From assembly GCF_003431975.1 (NCBI RefSeq), contig NZ_CP027116.1, positions 1,302,001 through 1,366,000 of the forward strand: 64,000 bases of DNA. The letters are read 5' to 3'. Every line of letters begins with the position of its first letter. Position 1 is the first letter of the stretch. Below are positions 55,794 through 64,000 of this stretch, one piece after another. The notes below the pieces were generated by a model. That model saw only the letters and a list, made by a program, of their open reading frames with translations. It was not told the DNA's origin and ran no database searches. The stretch comes from Bacillus pumilus (GTDB lineage: Bacteria > Bacillota > Bacilli > Bacillales > Bacillaceae). Made by a program: the position numbers and the translations under genes.

Positions 55794-56446
55794 AAAATGA
55801 AAAAGCAGTCGTTGTCTTTAGCGGGGGACAAGACAGTACGACATGTTTATTATGGGCACTTCAACAATTTGAAGAGGTAGAAACCGTGACCTTTCATTAT
55901 AATCAGCGTCATCAAGAGGAAATTGATGTCGCCAAAAGAATTGCTGACAAGTTAGGTGTGAAGAATCATCTATTAGATATGTCACTTTTGAATCAGCTGG
56001 CACCAAATGCTTTAACAAGAGATGACATTGACATTGAAGAAAAAGAAGGAGAACTACCTTCCACGTTTGTGCCAGGGAGGAACTTAGTGTTCTTATCCTT
56101 TGCTTCTATTCTTGCATATCAAATCGGTGCAAGACATATTATCACAGGTGTTTGTGAGACAGACTTTAGCGGTTATCCAGATTGCCGTGACGAGTTTGTG
56201 AAGTCTTGCAATGTCACAGTGAATTTGGCGATGGAAAAACCATTTGTCATCCATACACCACTCATGTGGCTCAATAAAGCAGAAACATGGAAACTGGCGG
56301 ACGAACTGAATGCGCTGGATTTTGTGAAAAATGAAACGCTCACTTGCTATAATGGCATCATTTCTGATGGCTGCGGGGAATGTCCTGCATGTAAGCTTCG
56401 GAAAAATGGCTATGACACATATATGGAAATGAAGGAGGCAAAATAA
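55790..56446 (+). CDS. queC: 7-cyano-7-deazaguanine synthase QueC
   Basis: QueC converts 7-carboxy-7-deazaguanine to preQ0 with ATP and ammonia. It is a 218-residue PP-loop ATPase ([16 protein letters not shown]) with four zinc cysteines at the C-terminus ([18 protein letters not shown]). The TTG start has AAAGGAGG 10 nt upstream and gives the usual length; a long upstream extension from 55640 would run through the second leader terminator. First gene of queCDEF. Confidence 0.94.
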   Translation: MKNEKAVVVFSGGQDSTTCLLWALQQFEEVETVTFHYNQRHQEEIDVAKRIADKLGVKNHLLDMSLLNQLAPNALTRDDIDIEEKEGELPSTFVPGRNLVFLSFASILAYQIGARHIITGVCETDFSGYPDCRDEFVKSCNVTVNLAMEKPFVIHTPLMWLNKAETWKLADELNALDFVKNETLTCYNGIISDGCGECPACKLRKNGYDTYMEMKEAK

Positions 56447-56887
56447 ATGCTTTCTCAAATCTATCCACAAGCGAATCATCCTTTTTCATTTGAATTGAAC
56501 AAAGATATGCATGTATCAGCTGCTCATTTTATTCCAAGAGAAGATGCAGGTGCTTGCAGCCGTGTACATGGTCATACGTACACCATTAATTTGACCATTG
56601 CAGGAGACGACTTAGATGAATCGGGTTTCCTAGTCAATTTTAGTACATTGAAGAAGCTCATTCATGGTGAGTACGATCACACGCTACTCAATGATCATGA
56701 AGAGTTTTCGGGAGCCGATCGATACGAGATGCCTACTACAGAGGTTGTGGCAAAGACAGTTCATGACAAAGTGGCAGCGTATTTATCGACTTTAGCAAAT
56801 CAACCAGTATGTGTTCAGGTTTTTGTTAGGGAGACACCAACAAGCTACTGCATTTACCGGCCGAAACGAGTTGAAAACAATGGCTAA
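56447..56887 (+). CDS. queD: 6-carboxy-tetrahydropterin synthase QueD
   Basis: QueD makes 6-carboxy-5,6,7,8-tetrahydropterin from dihydroneopterin triphosphate, the first dedicated step to queuosine. It has 146 residues. Zinc histidines are in SAAHF and RVHGHTYTIN, with the catalytic cysteine in AGACSRVHGH. The start codon is directly next to the queC stop. It overlaps queE by 8 nt. Confidence 0.94.
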   Translation: MLSQIYPQANHPFSFELNKDMHVSAAHFIPREDAGACSRVHGHTYTINLTIAGDDLDESGFLVNFSTLKKLIHGEYDHTLLNDHEEFSGADRYEMPTTEVVAKTVHDKVAAYLSTLANQPVCVQVFVRETPTSYCIYRPKRVENNG

Positions 56888-57611
56888 AGCGATTCCTGTA
56901 TTAGAAATCTTTGGTCCGACCATTCAAGGAGAAGGGATGGTTATTGGACAAAAAACCATGTTTGTCAGAACGGCTGGCTGTGACTACTCTTGCAGCTGGT
57001 GTGATTCCGCCTTTACATGGGATGGATCAGCGAAGCATGACATTCAGTGGCTTCACGCAGAAGACATTGTGAAAGAATTAAAAAGAATAGGTGGACAGGC
57101 ATTTTCTCATGTCACCATTTCGGGAGGAAACCCTGCACTTTTAAAGCAAATGGAATCTCTCATTGATTTGCTGAATGAAGAAGGAATGGATACAGCGCTT
57201 GAAACACAAGGGACGATGTATCAAGACTGGTTTTTGAAAATTGATGATTTAACCATTTCTCCGAAGCCGCCGAGCTCGAATATGAAAACAGATTTTACGA
57301 AACTTACACGTATCGTAGATGAACTGAAAAATGGAAATAGACTACATCATGCAAGTCTAAAGGTCGTGATCTTTGACGATGCTGATCTAGCCTATGCGAA
57401 AGATGTTCACGCGAAATACCCAGAGCTTCCTTTTTATTTGCAGGTGGGAAATGATGACACGACGACAGGTGATGACGCGTACTTATTGACGCATTTATTA
57501 AAGAAATATGAAACGCTTGTCGATCAAGTAGCGCAAGATCCAGACTTAAATCGCGTAAGAGTGCTGCCTCAGCTACACACATTATTGTGGGGAAATAAAC
57601 GAGGCGTATAG
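56880..57611 (+). CDS. queE: 7-carboxy-7-deazaguanine synthase QueE
   Basis: QueE is a radical-SAM enzyme that contracts the pterin ring of the QueD product. The Fe-S cluster motif is CDYSCSWCDSAF (CX3CX2C), the binding region for the substrate carboxylate is GPTIQGEGM, and TISGGNPAL follows. It has 243 residues from the ATG at 56880; the longer frame starting in queD is not used. It overlaps queD by 8 nt. Confidence 0.94.
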   Translation: MAKAIPVLEIFGPTIQGEGMVIGQKTMFVRTAGCDYSCSWCDSAFTWDGSAKHDIQWLHAEDIVKELKRIGGQAFSHVTISGGNPALLKQMESLIDLLNEEGMDTALETQGTMYQDWFLKIDDLTISPKPPSSNMKTDFTKLTRIVDELKNGNRLHHASLKVVIFDDADLAYAKDVHAKYPELPFYLQVGNDDTTTGDDAYLLTHLLKKYETLVDQVAQDPDLNRVRVLPQLHTLLWGNKRGV

Positions 57612-57626
57612 AAAGGAAGAGACGAT

Positions 57627-58124
57627 ATGACGACAAGAAAACCAGAAGAATTAGAAGGTGTCACGTTACTAGGAAATCAAGGCACCAATTATTTGTTTGA
57701 TTATGCACCACAAGTGCTTGAAACGTTCCCAAATAAACATACAAATAGAGATTATTTTGTAAAATTCAACTGCCCAGAATTTACGTCACTTTGTCCGCAA
57801 ACTGGTCAGCCAGATTTTGCGACAGTGTATATCAGCTATATTCCAAATGACATCATGGTTGAAAGTAAATCATTAAAATTATATTTGTTCAGCTTCCGAA
57901 ACCATGGTGACTTCCATGAGGATTGTATGAACATTATCATGAACGATCTGATCGAATTGATGGACCCAAGATACATTGAAGTATGGGGTAAATTTACACC
58001 AAGAGGCGGTATATCAATTGATCCGTATACGAACTACGGTAAACCTGGGACTAAGTATGAAGAAATGGCATCATATCGTATGATGAATCATGATATGTAT
58101 CCAGAAACGATTGATAATCGCTAA
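57627..58124 (+). CDS. queF: NADPH-dependent preQ0 reductase QueF
   Basis: QueF reduces the nitrile of preQ0 to the amine of preQ1. It is a 165-residue T-fold enzyme with the nucleophilic cysteine in [14 protein letters not shown] and the QueF motif [30 protein letters not shown] precedes the ATG. It completes the pathway to preQ1, the ligand that shuts the operon off. A terminator follows. Confidence 0.95.
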   Translation: MTTRKPEELEGVTLLGNQGTNYLFDYAPQVLETFPNKHTNRDYFVKFNCPEFTSLCPQTGQPDFATVYISYIPNDIMVESKSLKLYLFSFRNHGDFHEDCMNIIMNDLIELMDPRYIEVWGKFTPRGGISIDPYTNYGKPGTKYEEMASYRMMNHDMYPETIDNR

Positions 58125-58127
58125 TAA

Positions 58128-58160
58128 AGGAAAAGACATGCCTAATGACATGTCTTTTTT
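58128..58160 (+). terminator. queCDEF terminator
   Basis: AAAAGACATG and CATGTCTTTTTTT form the stem and T run. Confidence 0.88.
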
Positions 58161-58332
58161 TATGGGTTTGAAAGGGGTGAATCAGACTGAAGTGATAAAA
58201 AAAGAGAAGAGTCATGTCGCTCTCCTCATACAAATGGGAATAGAACTTGCTAGGACGGCTGGGGGCTACCAGCTCGTAAAATTATTATACATGACAGAAC
58301 GTATGTTTGTAAAGGGGAATTGTGTTTTTTGC

Positions 58333-58355
58333 TTATCTTAATTGCTTTAAGATAA
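58333..58355. promoter_or_regulatory. inverted repeat at the promoter of the 58392 gene
   Basis: TTATCTTAA and TTAAGATAA are perfect inverted repeats around 5 nt. They lie in the spacer and -10 of a possible promoter (TTGCTT at 58330, GATAAA at 58351). They resemble an operator more than a terminator because no T run follows. Confidence 0.4.
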
Positions 58356-58391
58356 AATAGAGGCAATGAACGACTAATGGAGGCGTTTGAG

Positions 58392-58610
58392 TTGGTAAAC
58401 AAAGAAGAAAAGACAGAAAAGCTGCTGAGGGAGCTAAAAGAAGAACTTCAAATGCTTGAACATCAAAACAAAGAACGATATAAATGGAGTGCCTCCACGC
58501 TGCTTGGTGTGATTGCGCTTCTCATTGATAAAGGCGTTATCACCCCAGAGGAAGTGGACATGTACAAAACGAAAGCAGAAATGCAAACCTTTCATACGCA
58601 AAAAGACTGA
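58392..58610 (+). CDS. 72-residue small protein of unknown function
   Basis: Starts at TTG, with GGAGG 8 nt upstream. A charged coiled-coil N-terminus (NKEEKTEKLLRELKEELQML) leads to a mixed helix (ASTLLGVIALLIDKGVITPEE). The KGVIT(P)EE motif is found at the end of many short Bacillus and phage proteins that oligomerise through helices. The role is unknown. A strong terminator follows at 58603. Confidence 0.65.
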   Translation: MVNKEEKTEKLLRELKEELQMLEHQNKERYKWSASTLLGVIALLIDKGVITPEEVDMYKTKAEMQTFHTQKD

Positions 58611-58637
58611 CACTTTCATATGGTGTCAGTCTTTTTC
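58603..58637 (+). terminator. terminator after the 58392 gene
   Basis: AAAGACTGACAC and GTGTCAGTCTTTTT form the stem and T run. Confidence 0.88.
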
Positions 58638-58728
58638 ATATGTGATTGTCAAAGAGAGCTAAACTGTCAGAAATCAGCTTTGCTTCGTATTTACGTATGT
58701 ATCGATAGTCTGAATTGAGGATTGCAAA

Positions 58729-58917
58729 TTAATGTACGGAGTCTTTGATGATTTTATAGTTTTTATGATTAACGACTGTTAGTGAGTCCAGTTCTAAATC
58801 TCTATAGTTGTCCATAATGGTGACATCCACAATGACAGAGTTTTCATTCACTTTTTCAACTACACCTGTTAAACCATTTCTAAATTCGATCACATTTCCA
58901 ATTTTTGCAATCTTCAA
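58729..58917 (-). CDS. ykvS: DUF2187 family protein YkvS
   Basis: A 62-residue KOW/SH3-like small protein (IGNVIEFRNGLTGVVEKVNE, then SVIVDVTIMDN). DUF2187 proteins are common in Bacilli and have no known activity. The start is TTG with GGAGAGGG upstream. Position and sequence fit B. subtilis ykvS. Confidence 0.82.
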   Translation of the reverse strand: MKIAKIGNVIEFRNGLTGVVEKVNENSVIVDVTIMDNYRDLELDSLTVVNHKNYKIIKDSVH

Positions 58918-59084
58918 CCGATCCCTCTCCTTTAAAAACAGATTTCATTCCCTATTAAAAAGTATTTTGCAATATTTTCATACCAATGTAAAGGATAAAG
59001 ACGTTTTTGTTTCGTTTTCGTTGTATGCTTTTCAAACGAATGGTATATTTATTCTTGGATAATGGCTGTAAAGGAGCGGTTTTT

Positions 59085-59279
59085 TTGACTGAAGAACAAA
59101 TCCTCACAATACTTGAATCATTACGAAATGGGACGGAAAAGCAAGTGACCATTCAAAAAGAGGACTTTCTAACGTTTCGTTCGGTTTTGGTGAATCAAGA
59201 TGATTTTAAGCATTTTCGCGGGATTGCGAAACATGGTGGAGATGTTATTTTTGAATATCTTACAGAAGCAAGAAGCTAA
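59085..59279 (+). CDS. 64-residue protein of unknown function
   Basis: Starts at TTG, with AAAGGAGCGG 5 nt upstream. Sequence begins MTEEQILTILESLRNGTEKQ and ends GGDVIFEYLTEARS. It looks like a small alpha/beta protein: a helix, then VTIQKEDFLTFRSVLV, then FRGIAKHGGDVIFEYL. Not recognised. A longer frame starting at 59007 has no ribosome site. It ends at a terminator. Confidence 0.65.
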   Translation: MTEEQILTILESLRNGTEKQVTIQKEDFLTFRSVLVNQDDFKHFRGIAKHGGDVIFEYLTEARS

Positions 59280-59315
59280 AGCTTTTTCTCATGAATGAGA
59301 GAAAGCTTTTTTATT
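59277..59315 (+). terminator. terminator after the 59085 gene
   Basis: AAAGCTTTTTCTCAT and ATGAGAGAAAGCTTTTTT form a long stem. Confidence 0.88.
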
Positions 59316-59586
59316 TTAGTTCTTTTGTCATACTTCAAACCAGCTTGATACATCTGAAAAGAAAATGTAATAACCCATAATCAGGAGCATAAGGATGATT
59401 ATAGGCGGATAAGAGACCTTTTTAAGCGCTAACAATTCCAGTTGATACACAATTCAACTAGGACATGCCAATTAATGACGGAATTTGGACAGGCATGCAA
59501 AACTTTGTGCGTGAAAATAGAAGAAGCTCTTGTTAGAGTGGACAAGTATCTTACCGCCTACTTTGATAAAAGGAGGAATGAGGCGA

Positions 59587-60240
59587 ATGATGAAAATTCA
59601 TACAGCTCTTTTTGTCATCCTTATGCTGGTTGCAGCCATGAAGATGGACAACATACAAGAGCAGCAAGGAACATTAAGTCACGAGCTTTCAAAAGCACCT
59701 GTTAAGCATCAGCTTTCATATATAGATCAAGAGGATCACGATCAAGTCATCCCAGCATTTTCAGAGGAGAAGCGTCAGCCGAAAGTCAAAATGCTTAGTA
59801 CCTCTTCGGAAGAAAAGTCTTCAAAACCGAAGCAAAAGAAAAGAGTAAAGGCTGAAACGACGAAAGAGGAAAGCACCAAACGTTATTCTGATGCAGAAAT
59901 GGAATTACTCTCACGATTGGTACACGCTGAAGCAAAAGGTGAATCTTACGCAGGAAAAAAAGCTGTAGCAAGCGTTGTCTTAAACAGGGTGGAGCATCGC
60001 TCTTTTCCTGACAGTGTAAAAGGTGTTATTTATCAGCGAAATGCTTTCCAGCCTGTATCGAATGGAAGTATTCATGATAAAGCAGATCAAGATTCTGTTA
60101 AAGCAGTAAAACAGGTAGTGAAAGACCATGATAGAACGACAAAGGCCATTTATTTTTATAATCCCAAAACGGCAACAGATAACTGGATTCGTTCTCGCAA
60201 GATTGTAGAACGTATCGGGCGTCACGTATTTGCTGTATAA
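59587..60240 (+). CDS. ykvT: SleB-type cell wall hydrolase YkvT
   Basis: A 217-residue protein with an N-terminal signal anchor (MMKIHTALFVILMLVAAMKM), a variable basic linker (about 25-95) and a C-terminal SleB/CwlJ hydrolase domain (about 100-217). The start of that domain is LLSRLVHAEAKGESYAGKKA, with the catalytic glutamate in HAEAKGE, and the end has KAIYFYNPKTATDNWIRSRK. It should cleave spore cortex or cell-wall peptidoglycan outside the cell. AAAGGAGG lies upstream. Confidence 0.88.
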   Translation: MMKIHTALFVILMLVAAMKMDNIQEQQGTLSHELSKAPVKHQLSYIDQEDHDQVIPAFSEEKRQPKVKMLSTSSEEKSSKPKQKKRVKAETTKEESTKRYSDAEMELLSRLVHAEAKGESYAGKKAVASVVLNRVEHRSFPDSVKGVIYQRNAFQPVSNGSIHDKADQDSVKAVKQVVKDHDRTTKAIYFYNPKTATDNWIRSRKIVERIGRHVFAV

Positions 60241-60243
60241 AGA

Positions 60244-60278
60244 AAAGAAGCGATCTGATGGATTGCTTCTTTTTTTGT
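60244..60278 (+). terminator. ykvT terminator
   Basis: AAGAAGCGATC and GATTGCTTCTTTTTTT form the stem and T run. Confidence 0.85.
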
Positions 60279-60355
60279 CTTCAATTATCAAAATATTTTC
60301 AGGACTTGTCTCATAGAATGTGAAAAGAATTTGCTTTAGATAAAGGGGAGGCTAC

Positions 60356-61672
60356 ATGAATCGATTTGTAAAAGGGGTCATTCTGCTATCTGTCGCAGCT
60401 TTCATTGCCGAGTGTATAGAGTTTTTAGTCAATATGATTTTAGCGAGAGAGCTTGGGGAACATGGAATGGGTCTTTATATGAGTATCCTTCCCATCATCA
60501 TGCTCGTTCTTGTGATCGCAAGCTTAGAGCTGCCAGTCTCCATTTCTAAATTCATTGCAGAATCGCATGAGCGTCTCCACAAAAGTATGCTCCGCCATGC
60601 GTTTAAAATGACGTTAGTGGTGACATGTACAACAACGGGAATTGCAGCGGTTGTATTGCCTTTCATTCCTGTGTTTCAGTCGTATCACCCGCTCATGAAA
60701 GGGCTGGTACTGTCTCTTATTCCGATTATTGCGTTCACCTCTATTGCACGCGGCTATTTTATGGGAAAGCAGCAAATGGGCAGGATCGCTTTAGCCAATA
60801 TGCTGAAGAAAACAATTCAACTCATTTGCTTGTTTTTGTTTTTTCATTGGTATTCGTTTGATATTGAAACAGCCGTACTCATTGCCATTGGTGTCATTGT
60901 TGCGAGTGATCTCGTCGTCTTTATTTATTTATACTCCCAATACCTCATGGCGAAAAATGCTGTCAATGTCAGATCTGTTGAATTAAGAGGGGTTGACGTG
61001 AGAAAGCGTCTATTAGCCGTCTCCATTCCGACAACGGGCATGCGGATTTTTCATGCGATCGCCAATGCGGTGGAACCGTTTTTAATCAAAGGAGCGCTTA
61101 TTGCAGCAGGCATCTCTGGAACACTTGCTGTTGATCATTACGGCATGCTGGCTGGTGTGGCGATGTCGATCGGTTTTTTTCCAGCGTTTATCGCCCATTC
61201 AATCATGATTGTGATGATTCCCAATGTATCTGAAGCCTATGCTTTAGGTCAGTATGATCTTGTGAAAAAGCGTGTCAGACAGGCTATTCTCATTACGTTT
61301 GGGTACGGGGTGCCGGCGGTGATGGTCATGTATTATTTTGCTTACCCACTTACACAGCTCTTTTTTGATTCACCGCAAGCTGCTGTCTATTTACAGCTGC
61401 TTTGGCCGTACTTTTTATGCCACCTGTTTGTGATGCCTTTTCAAGCGTGTCTAATCGGTATGGGGCTCATTAAAGACGTGTTCCTACATAATATATGGGT
61501 GCATGTCGTCTCGTTTTCAATGGTGTATTTCCTCGGTTCAATTGAAAGCTTAAATATGATGGGGGTCATATTAGGGATGAATACGGGCATGCTCCTTTTG
61601 ACTGCTTTGCATTATGCGACGATTTGTAAGGAGCTCGGCGTTTCCATGTTTCTTAGAATGAAAAAAGCTTGA
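60356..61672 (+). CDS. ykvU: SpoVB-like polysaccharide/lipid flippase YkvU
   Basis: A 438-residue protein with about twelve to fourteen membrane helices of the MOP/MATE-like oligosaccharide flippase family, with the N-terminal pattern VKGVILLSVAAFIAECIEFL, then ILARELGEHGMGLYM. It is related to SpoVB and MurJ, so it probably moves lipid-linked wall precursors during spore envelope synthesis. GGGGAGG precedes the ATG. The next gene, stoA, is 54 nt downstream and also has a spore role. Confidence 0.9.
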   Translation: MNRFVKGVILLSVAAFIAECIEFLVNMILARELGEHGMGLYMSILPIIMLVLVIASLELPVSISKFIAESHERLHKSMLRHAFKMTLVVTCTTTGIAAVVLPFIPVFQSYHPLMKGLVLSLIPIIAFTSIARGYFMGKQQMGRIALANMLKKTIQLICLFLFFHWYSFDIETAVLIAIGVIVASDLVVFIYLYSQYLMAKNAVNVRSVELRGVDVRKRLLAVSIPTTGMRIFHAIANAVEPFLIKGALIAAGISGTLAVDHYGMLAGVAMSIGFFPAFIAHSIMIVMIPNVSEAYALGQYDLVKKRVRQAILITFGYGVPAVMVMYYFAYPLTQLFFDSPQAAVYLQLLWPYFLCHLFVMPFQACLIGMGLIKDVFLHNIWVHVVSFSMVYFLGSIESLNMMGVILGMNTGMLLLTALHYATICKELGVSMFLRMKKA

Positions 61673-61726
61673 ATGTCCTCGTCATCGAGCGGGTAAGCTA
61701 TAAGAAAAATGGGAAGGAAGATCCTG

Positions 61727-62215
61727 ATGAATCGTAAATATCTACCCGCCAGTCTTCTCATGATGACCTTGTTTCTGCTTTTTATGAACATAGAGGCTGA
61801 AGCAAAAGAGCCCGTTATGGCGCCAAGGATAGAGGCTCCTACATTAAATGGTGATACGCAGATGGTTCCGCCGAAAGGAAAAAAGACCATCCTACACTTT
61901 TGGACAACATGGTGCCCGTCCTGCAAAATGGAGCTGCCCGTATTTGACCAGATCGTGAAAGAAAATCAGAGTGATGTTGAGATTTTAACGGTGAATTTAT
62001 TAGGGGCTGAACAAAGTAAAAAGGCCGTTGCCCAATTTGTGAAAGATAGAAGGTTTGCATTCCCAGTCATTCTTGATGAGCATGGAGAAATGATGAAAAA
62101 ATACCATATCATCACCATTCCAACCACCTTTTTAATGAATGAAAAAGGGGAAGTAGTGAAAAATCATGTCGGACCATTGACGAAAAAACAAATCAAAGAG
62201 TGGACAGATTTGTAG
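61727..62215 (+). CDS. stoA: extracytoplasmic thiol-disulfide oxidoreductase StoA
   Basis: A 162-residue thioredoxin-fold protein anchored or secreted by an N-terminal hydrophobic segment (about 5-22). The redox motif CPSC lies in FWTTWCPSCKMELPVF, and the cis-proline in IITIPTTFLMNEKG. In B. subtilis StoA reduces disulfides in the forespore intermembrane space for cortex synthesis. The ATG at 61727 has AAGGAAG upstream. It probably shares a transcript with ykvU. Confidence 0.9.
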   Translation: MNRKYLPASLLMMTLFLLFMNIEAEAKEPVMAPRIEAPTLNGDTQMVPPKGKKTILHFWTTWCPSCKMELPVFDQIVKENQSDVEILTVNLLGAEQSKKAVAQFVKDRRFAFPVILDEHGEMMKKYHIITIPTTFLMNEKGEVVKNHVGPLTKKQIKEWTDL

Positions 62216-62231
62216 AACGAAATTTCCTTTT

Positions 62232-62339
62232 GCGTGTGATAGAAAGCCTTTGCAGTGCTACTTTTGCGGAGCGAATTTGTCATTCGTGAGCACCAGCACG
62301 CAGACCTGACAAAGAATGCGAGGGTTTGTCTACACGCTG
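62232..62339 (-). repeat. terminator-associated repeat, truncated copy E
   Basis: About 108 nt in reverse orientation after stoA. It retains the outer ends of module 1 (GCGTGTGATAGAAAGCC and CTACACGCTG) and the CATTCGTGAGCACCAGC core, but module 2 and about 12 internal nt are missing. Only the right terminator remains (62341-62375), so this copy is degenerate. Confidence 0.85.
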
Positions 62340-62340
62340 C

Positions 62341-62375
62341 AAGAACCAAGGATCATTCCTTTGGTTCTTTTTTTA
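62341..62375 (+). terminator. stoA terminator
   Basis: AAGAACCAAGGA and TCCTTTGGTTCTTTTTTT form the stem and T run, directly after repeat copy E. Confidence 0.88.
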
Positions 62376-62436
62376 GTGTTCAATTGCTTTTCATCTGAAT
62401 AAACTGAGCTCAGAAGAAAATGGATTGGTCTATGAT

Positions 62437-62508
62437 AATAATGATAATTATTATCAAGAAGAAATTATAATAATTATTAATTGAAAATTGATGAGAACCT
62501 GTTATAAT
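62437..62508 (+). promoter_or_regulatory. zosA promoter with Fur-like and PerR-like boxes
   Basis: TGATAATTATTATCA at 62442-62456 is a perfect 7-1-7 Fur-type box. TTATAATAATTATTA at 62465-62479 matches the PerR box TTATAATnATTATAA at all but one position. The promoter TTGAAA (62481), 16 nt, TATAAT (62503) follows directly. Confidence 0.8.
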
Positions 62509-62620
62509 GAATTACGGACCTAAAAAAAGCTTGAAATAGCAGAAAATATAGATGAAAAAAGGAAACGGGCAATGATTGATGATGTGAAAACCATTATCAA
62601 TTAGAGAGGAGAAAACAATC

Positions 62621-64000
62621 ATGAATGAGAATACAGCACTTTATCAAACAACAAATCAAAAGGAATCGAAATGGGCCCTTCATCGATGGGCACAGCATGG
62701 AGAATTAATAGCAGCAGGTATCTCAGGGATTCTCATTTTGATTGGATGGATTTTAAAGGACGAGAGTATGTGGAGTATTCCTTTATTTATCCTTGCGTTT
62801 ATTATTGGAGGTTTTGCAAAGGCGAAGGAAGGAATTGAAGAAACGATTTCCTCTAAAGCCTTGAATGTTGAACTATTAATGATTTTCGCAGCAATAGGCT
62901 CAGCGATCATTGGATATTGGGCAGAGGGCGCGATCTTAATTTTTATTTTCTCGCTTAGTGGTGCGCTTGAAACGTATACATCAAATAAAAGCAAGAAAGA
63001 TTTAACAGCTTTAATGAGTATCGCACCAGATGAAGCGACTTTAATTGAAGAAGATGGCTCGACCGTTCAAGTCGCTGCTGCATCTTTAACACCTGGTGAC
63101 CGTATCATGATCAAAGCTGGGGAACGTATTGCAGCAGATGGTGTGATTTTAAGCGGGAGAACAAGTGTGGATGAATCTGCACTTACGGGCGAGTCTGTGC
63201 CTCAGGAAAAAGGGCAGGGAGAAGACGTATTTGCAGGAACAGTGAACTTAAACGGTTCTTTAACAGTAGAAGTTACCAAACATAATGAAGAAACACTTTT
63301 CCATAAAATTATTAAACTTGTCGAATCGGCTCAGGAAAGTGTGTCGCCAAGCCAAGCATTTATTGAAAAATTCGAAGGTGCATATGTAAAAGGTGTACTG
63401 ATCACTGTCGCGATTTTAATGGTTCTGCCTCATTTTGTACTAGGCTGGAGCATGAGTGAAACCTTCTACCGCGCGATGGTATTTATGGTCGTCGCATCAC
63501 CTTGTGCGCTTGTTGCATCCATTATGCCAGCCGCACTGTCACTCATCTCAAACGGCGCAAGAAACGGTATGCTTGTGAAAGGAAGTGTCTTTTTAGAAAA
63601 GCTAGGCACAAGCAGCATGATTGCTTTTGATAAAACGGGAACGATTACGAGCGGAAAGCCAGCTGTAGAACAGGTTGTGCTGGCTGAAGGGCAAGAGGAA
63701 GCTGCTTTTTATCAGGCGCTTTATCAAATTGAAAGTCAATCAAACCACCCATTAGCGAAAGCGATCTCTGATATGGCAAAAGAGCACCAAGTCGAAAGAT
63801 CAGCACACGTCACCATTGAAGAAACCTCAGGCTTTGGTGTAAAAGCACAATTGAATGGAGCAACGTGGCGCATAGGGAAGAAAGACTTTGCCGGCAAGGC
63901 CTCTATGGACCGAGAGATTGAAGAGATGGGTGATCTTCTTTCTGAAAAAGGATATACAGTGGTGTATGTTCAGAAGGATGAAGAAGTTGTTGGCTGCCTT
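62621..64000 (+). CDS. zosA: zinc-transporting P-type ATPase ZosA (partial)
   Basis: The first 460 codons of a P1B-type ATPase; the gene runs off the window end. No N-terminal metal-binding domain is present. Membrane helices, the actuator motif LTGESVPQEKG, the SPC transmembrane metal site (VVASPCALVAS) and the phosphorylation motif DKTGTITSGKP are intact, followed by the ATP-binding SNHPLAKAIS. In B. subtilis ZosA (YkvW) takes up Zn2+ during peroxide stress under PerR; the PerR-like box upstream fits that. Confidence 0.93.
   Translation, partial: MNENTALYQTTNQKESKWALHRWAQHGELIAAGISGILILIGWILKDESMWSIPLFILAFIIGGFAKAKEGIEETISSKALNVELLMIFAAIGSAIIGYWAEGAILIFIFSLSGALETYTSNKSKKDLTALMSIAPDEATLIEEDGSTVQVAAASLTPGDRIMIKAGERIAADGVILSGRTSVDESALTGESVPQEKGQGEDVFAGTVNLNGSLTVEVTKHNEETLFHKIIKLVESAQESVSPSQAFIEKFEGAYVKGVLITVAILMVLPHFVLGWSMSETFYRAMVFMVVASPCALVASIMPAALSLISNGARNGMLVKGSVFLEKLGTSSMIAFDKTGTITSGKPAVEQVVLAEGQEEAAFYQALYQIESQSNHPLAKAISDMAKEHQVERSAHVTIEETSGFGVKAQLNGATWRIGKKDFAGKASMDREIEEMGDLLSEKGYTVVYVQKDEEVVGCL

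Noticed and set aside
58177..58341. ORF after queF (EKSHVALLIQMGIELARTAG)
   Set aside because: The frame looks partly protein-like, but no start codon has a usable ribosome site, and its upstream part is the queF terminator. It could be a gene remnant; not supported enough to call.
59442..59705. 87-codon ORF overlapping the start of ykvT
   Set aside because: No ribosome site for its start; its second half is ykvT in another frame.

Overview
The window is chromosomal DNA from a low-GC Bacillus, most likely of the Bacillus pumilus group (pumilus/safensis/altitudinis). The evidence is gene order and protein sequence. From ykkCD to zosA the genes follow the Bacillus subtilis 168 order almost exactly: ykkCD, purU, proBA, ohrA-ohrR-ohrB, guaD, metE, ispA, ykoGHIJ, mgtE(ykoK), tnrA, ykzB-ykoL, ykoM, ykoW, ykoX, ykoY, sigI-rsgI, sspD, ykrK, htpX, ktrD, ykrP, kinE, ogt, mtn genes, spo0E, kinD, mhqR, motAB, clpE, ykvI, queCDEF, ykvS, ykvT, ykvU, stoA, zosA. 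Recognition is from memory of those families; no database search was run.

Layout. 0-12 kb: guanidine export, proline synthesis, a Rap-Phr quorum pair, organic-peroxide defence, guanine deaminase, B12-independent methionine synthase and an intracellular protease. 12-26 kb: a small membrane-protein/XRE pair, the YkoGH two-component system with two PepSY proteins, the MgtE magnesium channel behind an M-box, a LysR-cupin pair, TnrA and its ykzB-ykoL neighbour, a MarR regulator, and a membrane MHYT-PAS-GGDEF-EAL protein. 26-37 kb: a manganese-riboswitch TerC protein, SigI/RsgI, a spore SASP, an IS3-family element, YkrK-HtpX and KtrD. 37-50 kb: KinE, Ogt, the methionine salvage genes under two S-boxes, Spo0E, KinD and MhqR. 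50-64 kb: MotAB, ClpE, the queuosine precursor genes behind a preQ1 riboswitch, small unknown genes, spore-envelope or germination functions (YkvT, YkvU, StoA) and the start of zosA.

The region is dense in cis-acting RNA: guanidine-I, proline T-box, cobalamin, M-box, yybP-ykoY, two S-boxes and preQ1-I. Several regulatory loops are visible in the DNA, including OhrR, TnrA, CtsR, sigma-D and PerR/Fur-like sites.

The most unusual feature is a family of about 174-bp structured repeats, with four full copies and one truncated copy. Each full copy sits between two copies of the local transcription terminator hairpin, so the insertion appears to duplicate the hairpin itself. The IS3 element independently lies in the loop of another terminator, with a 3-bp target duplication. 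A second candidate novelty is a small Asp-Pro leader ORF between the M-box and mgtE, placed over alternative hairpins that could hide or expose the mgtE ribosome binding site.
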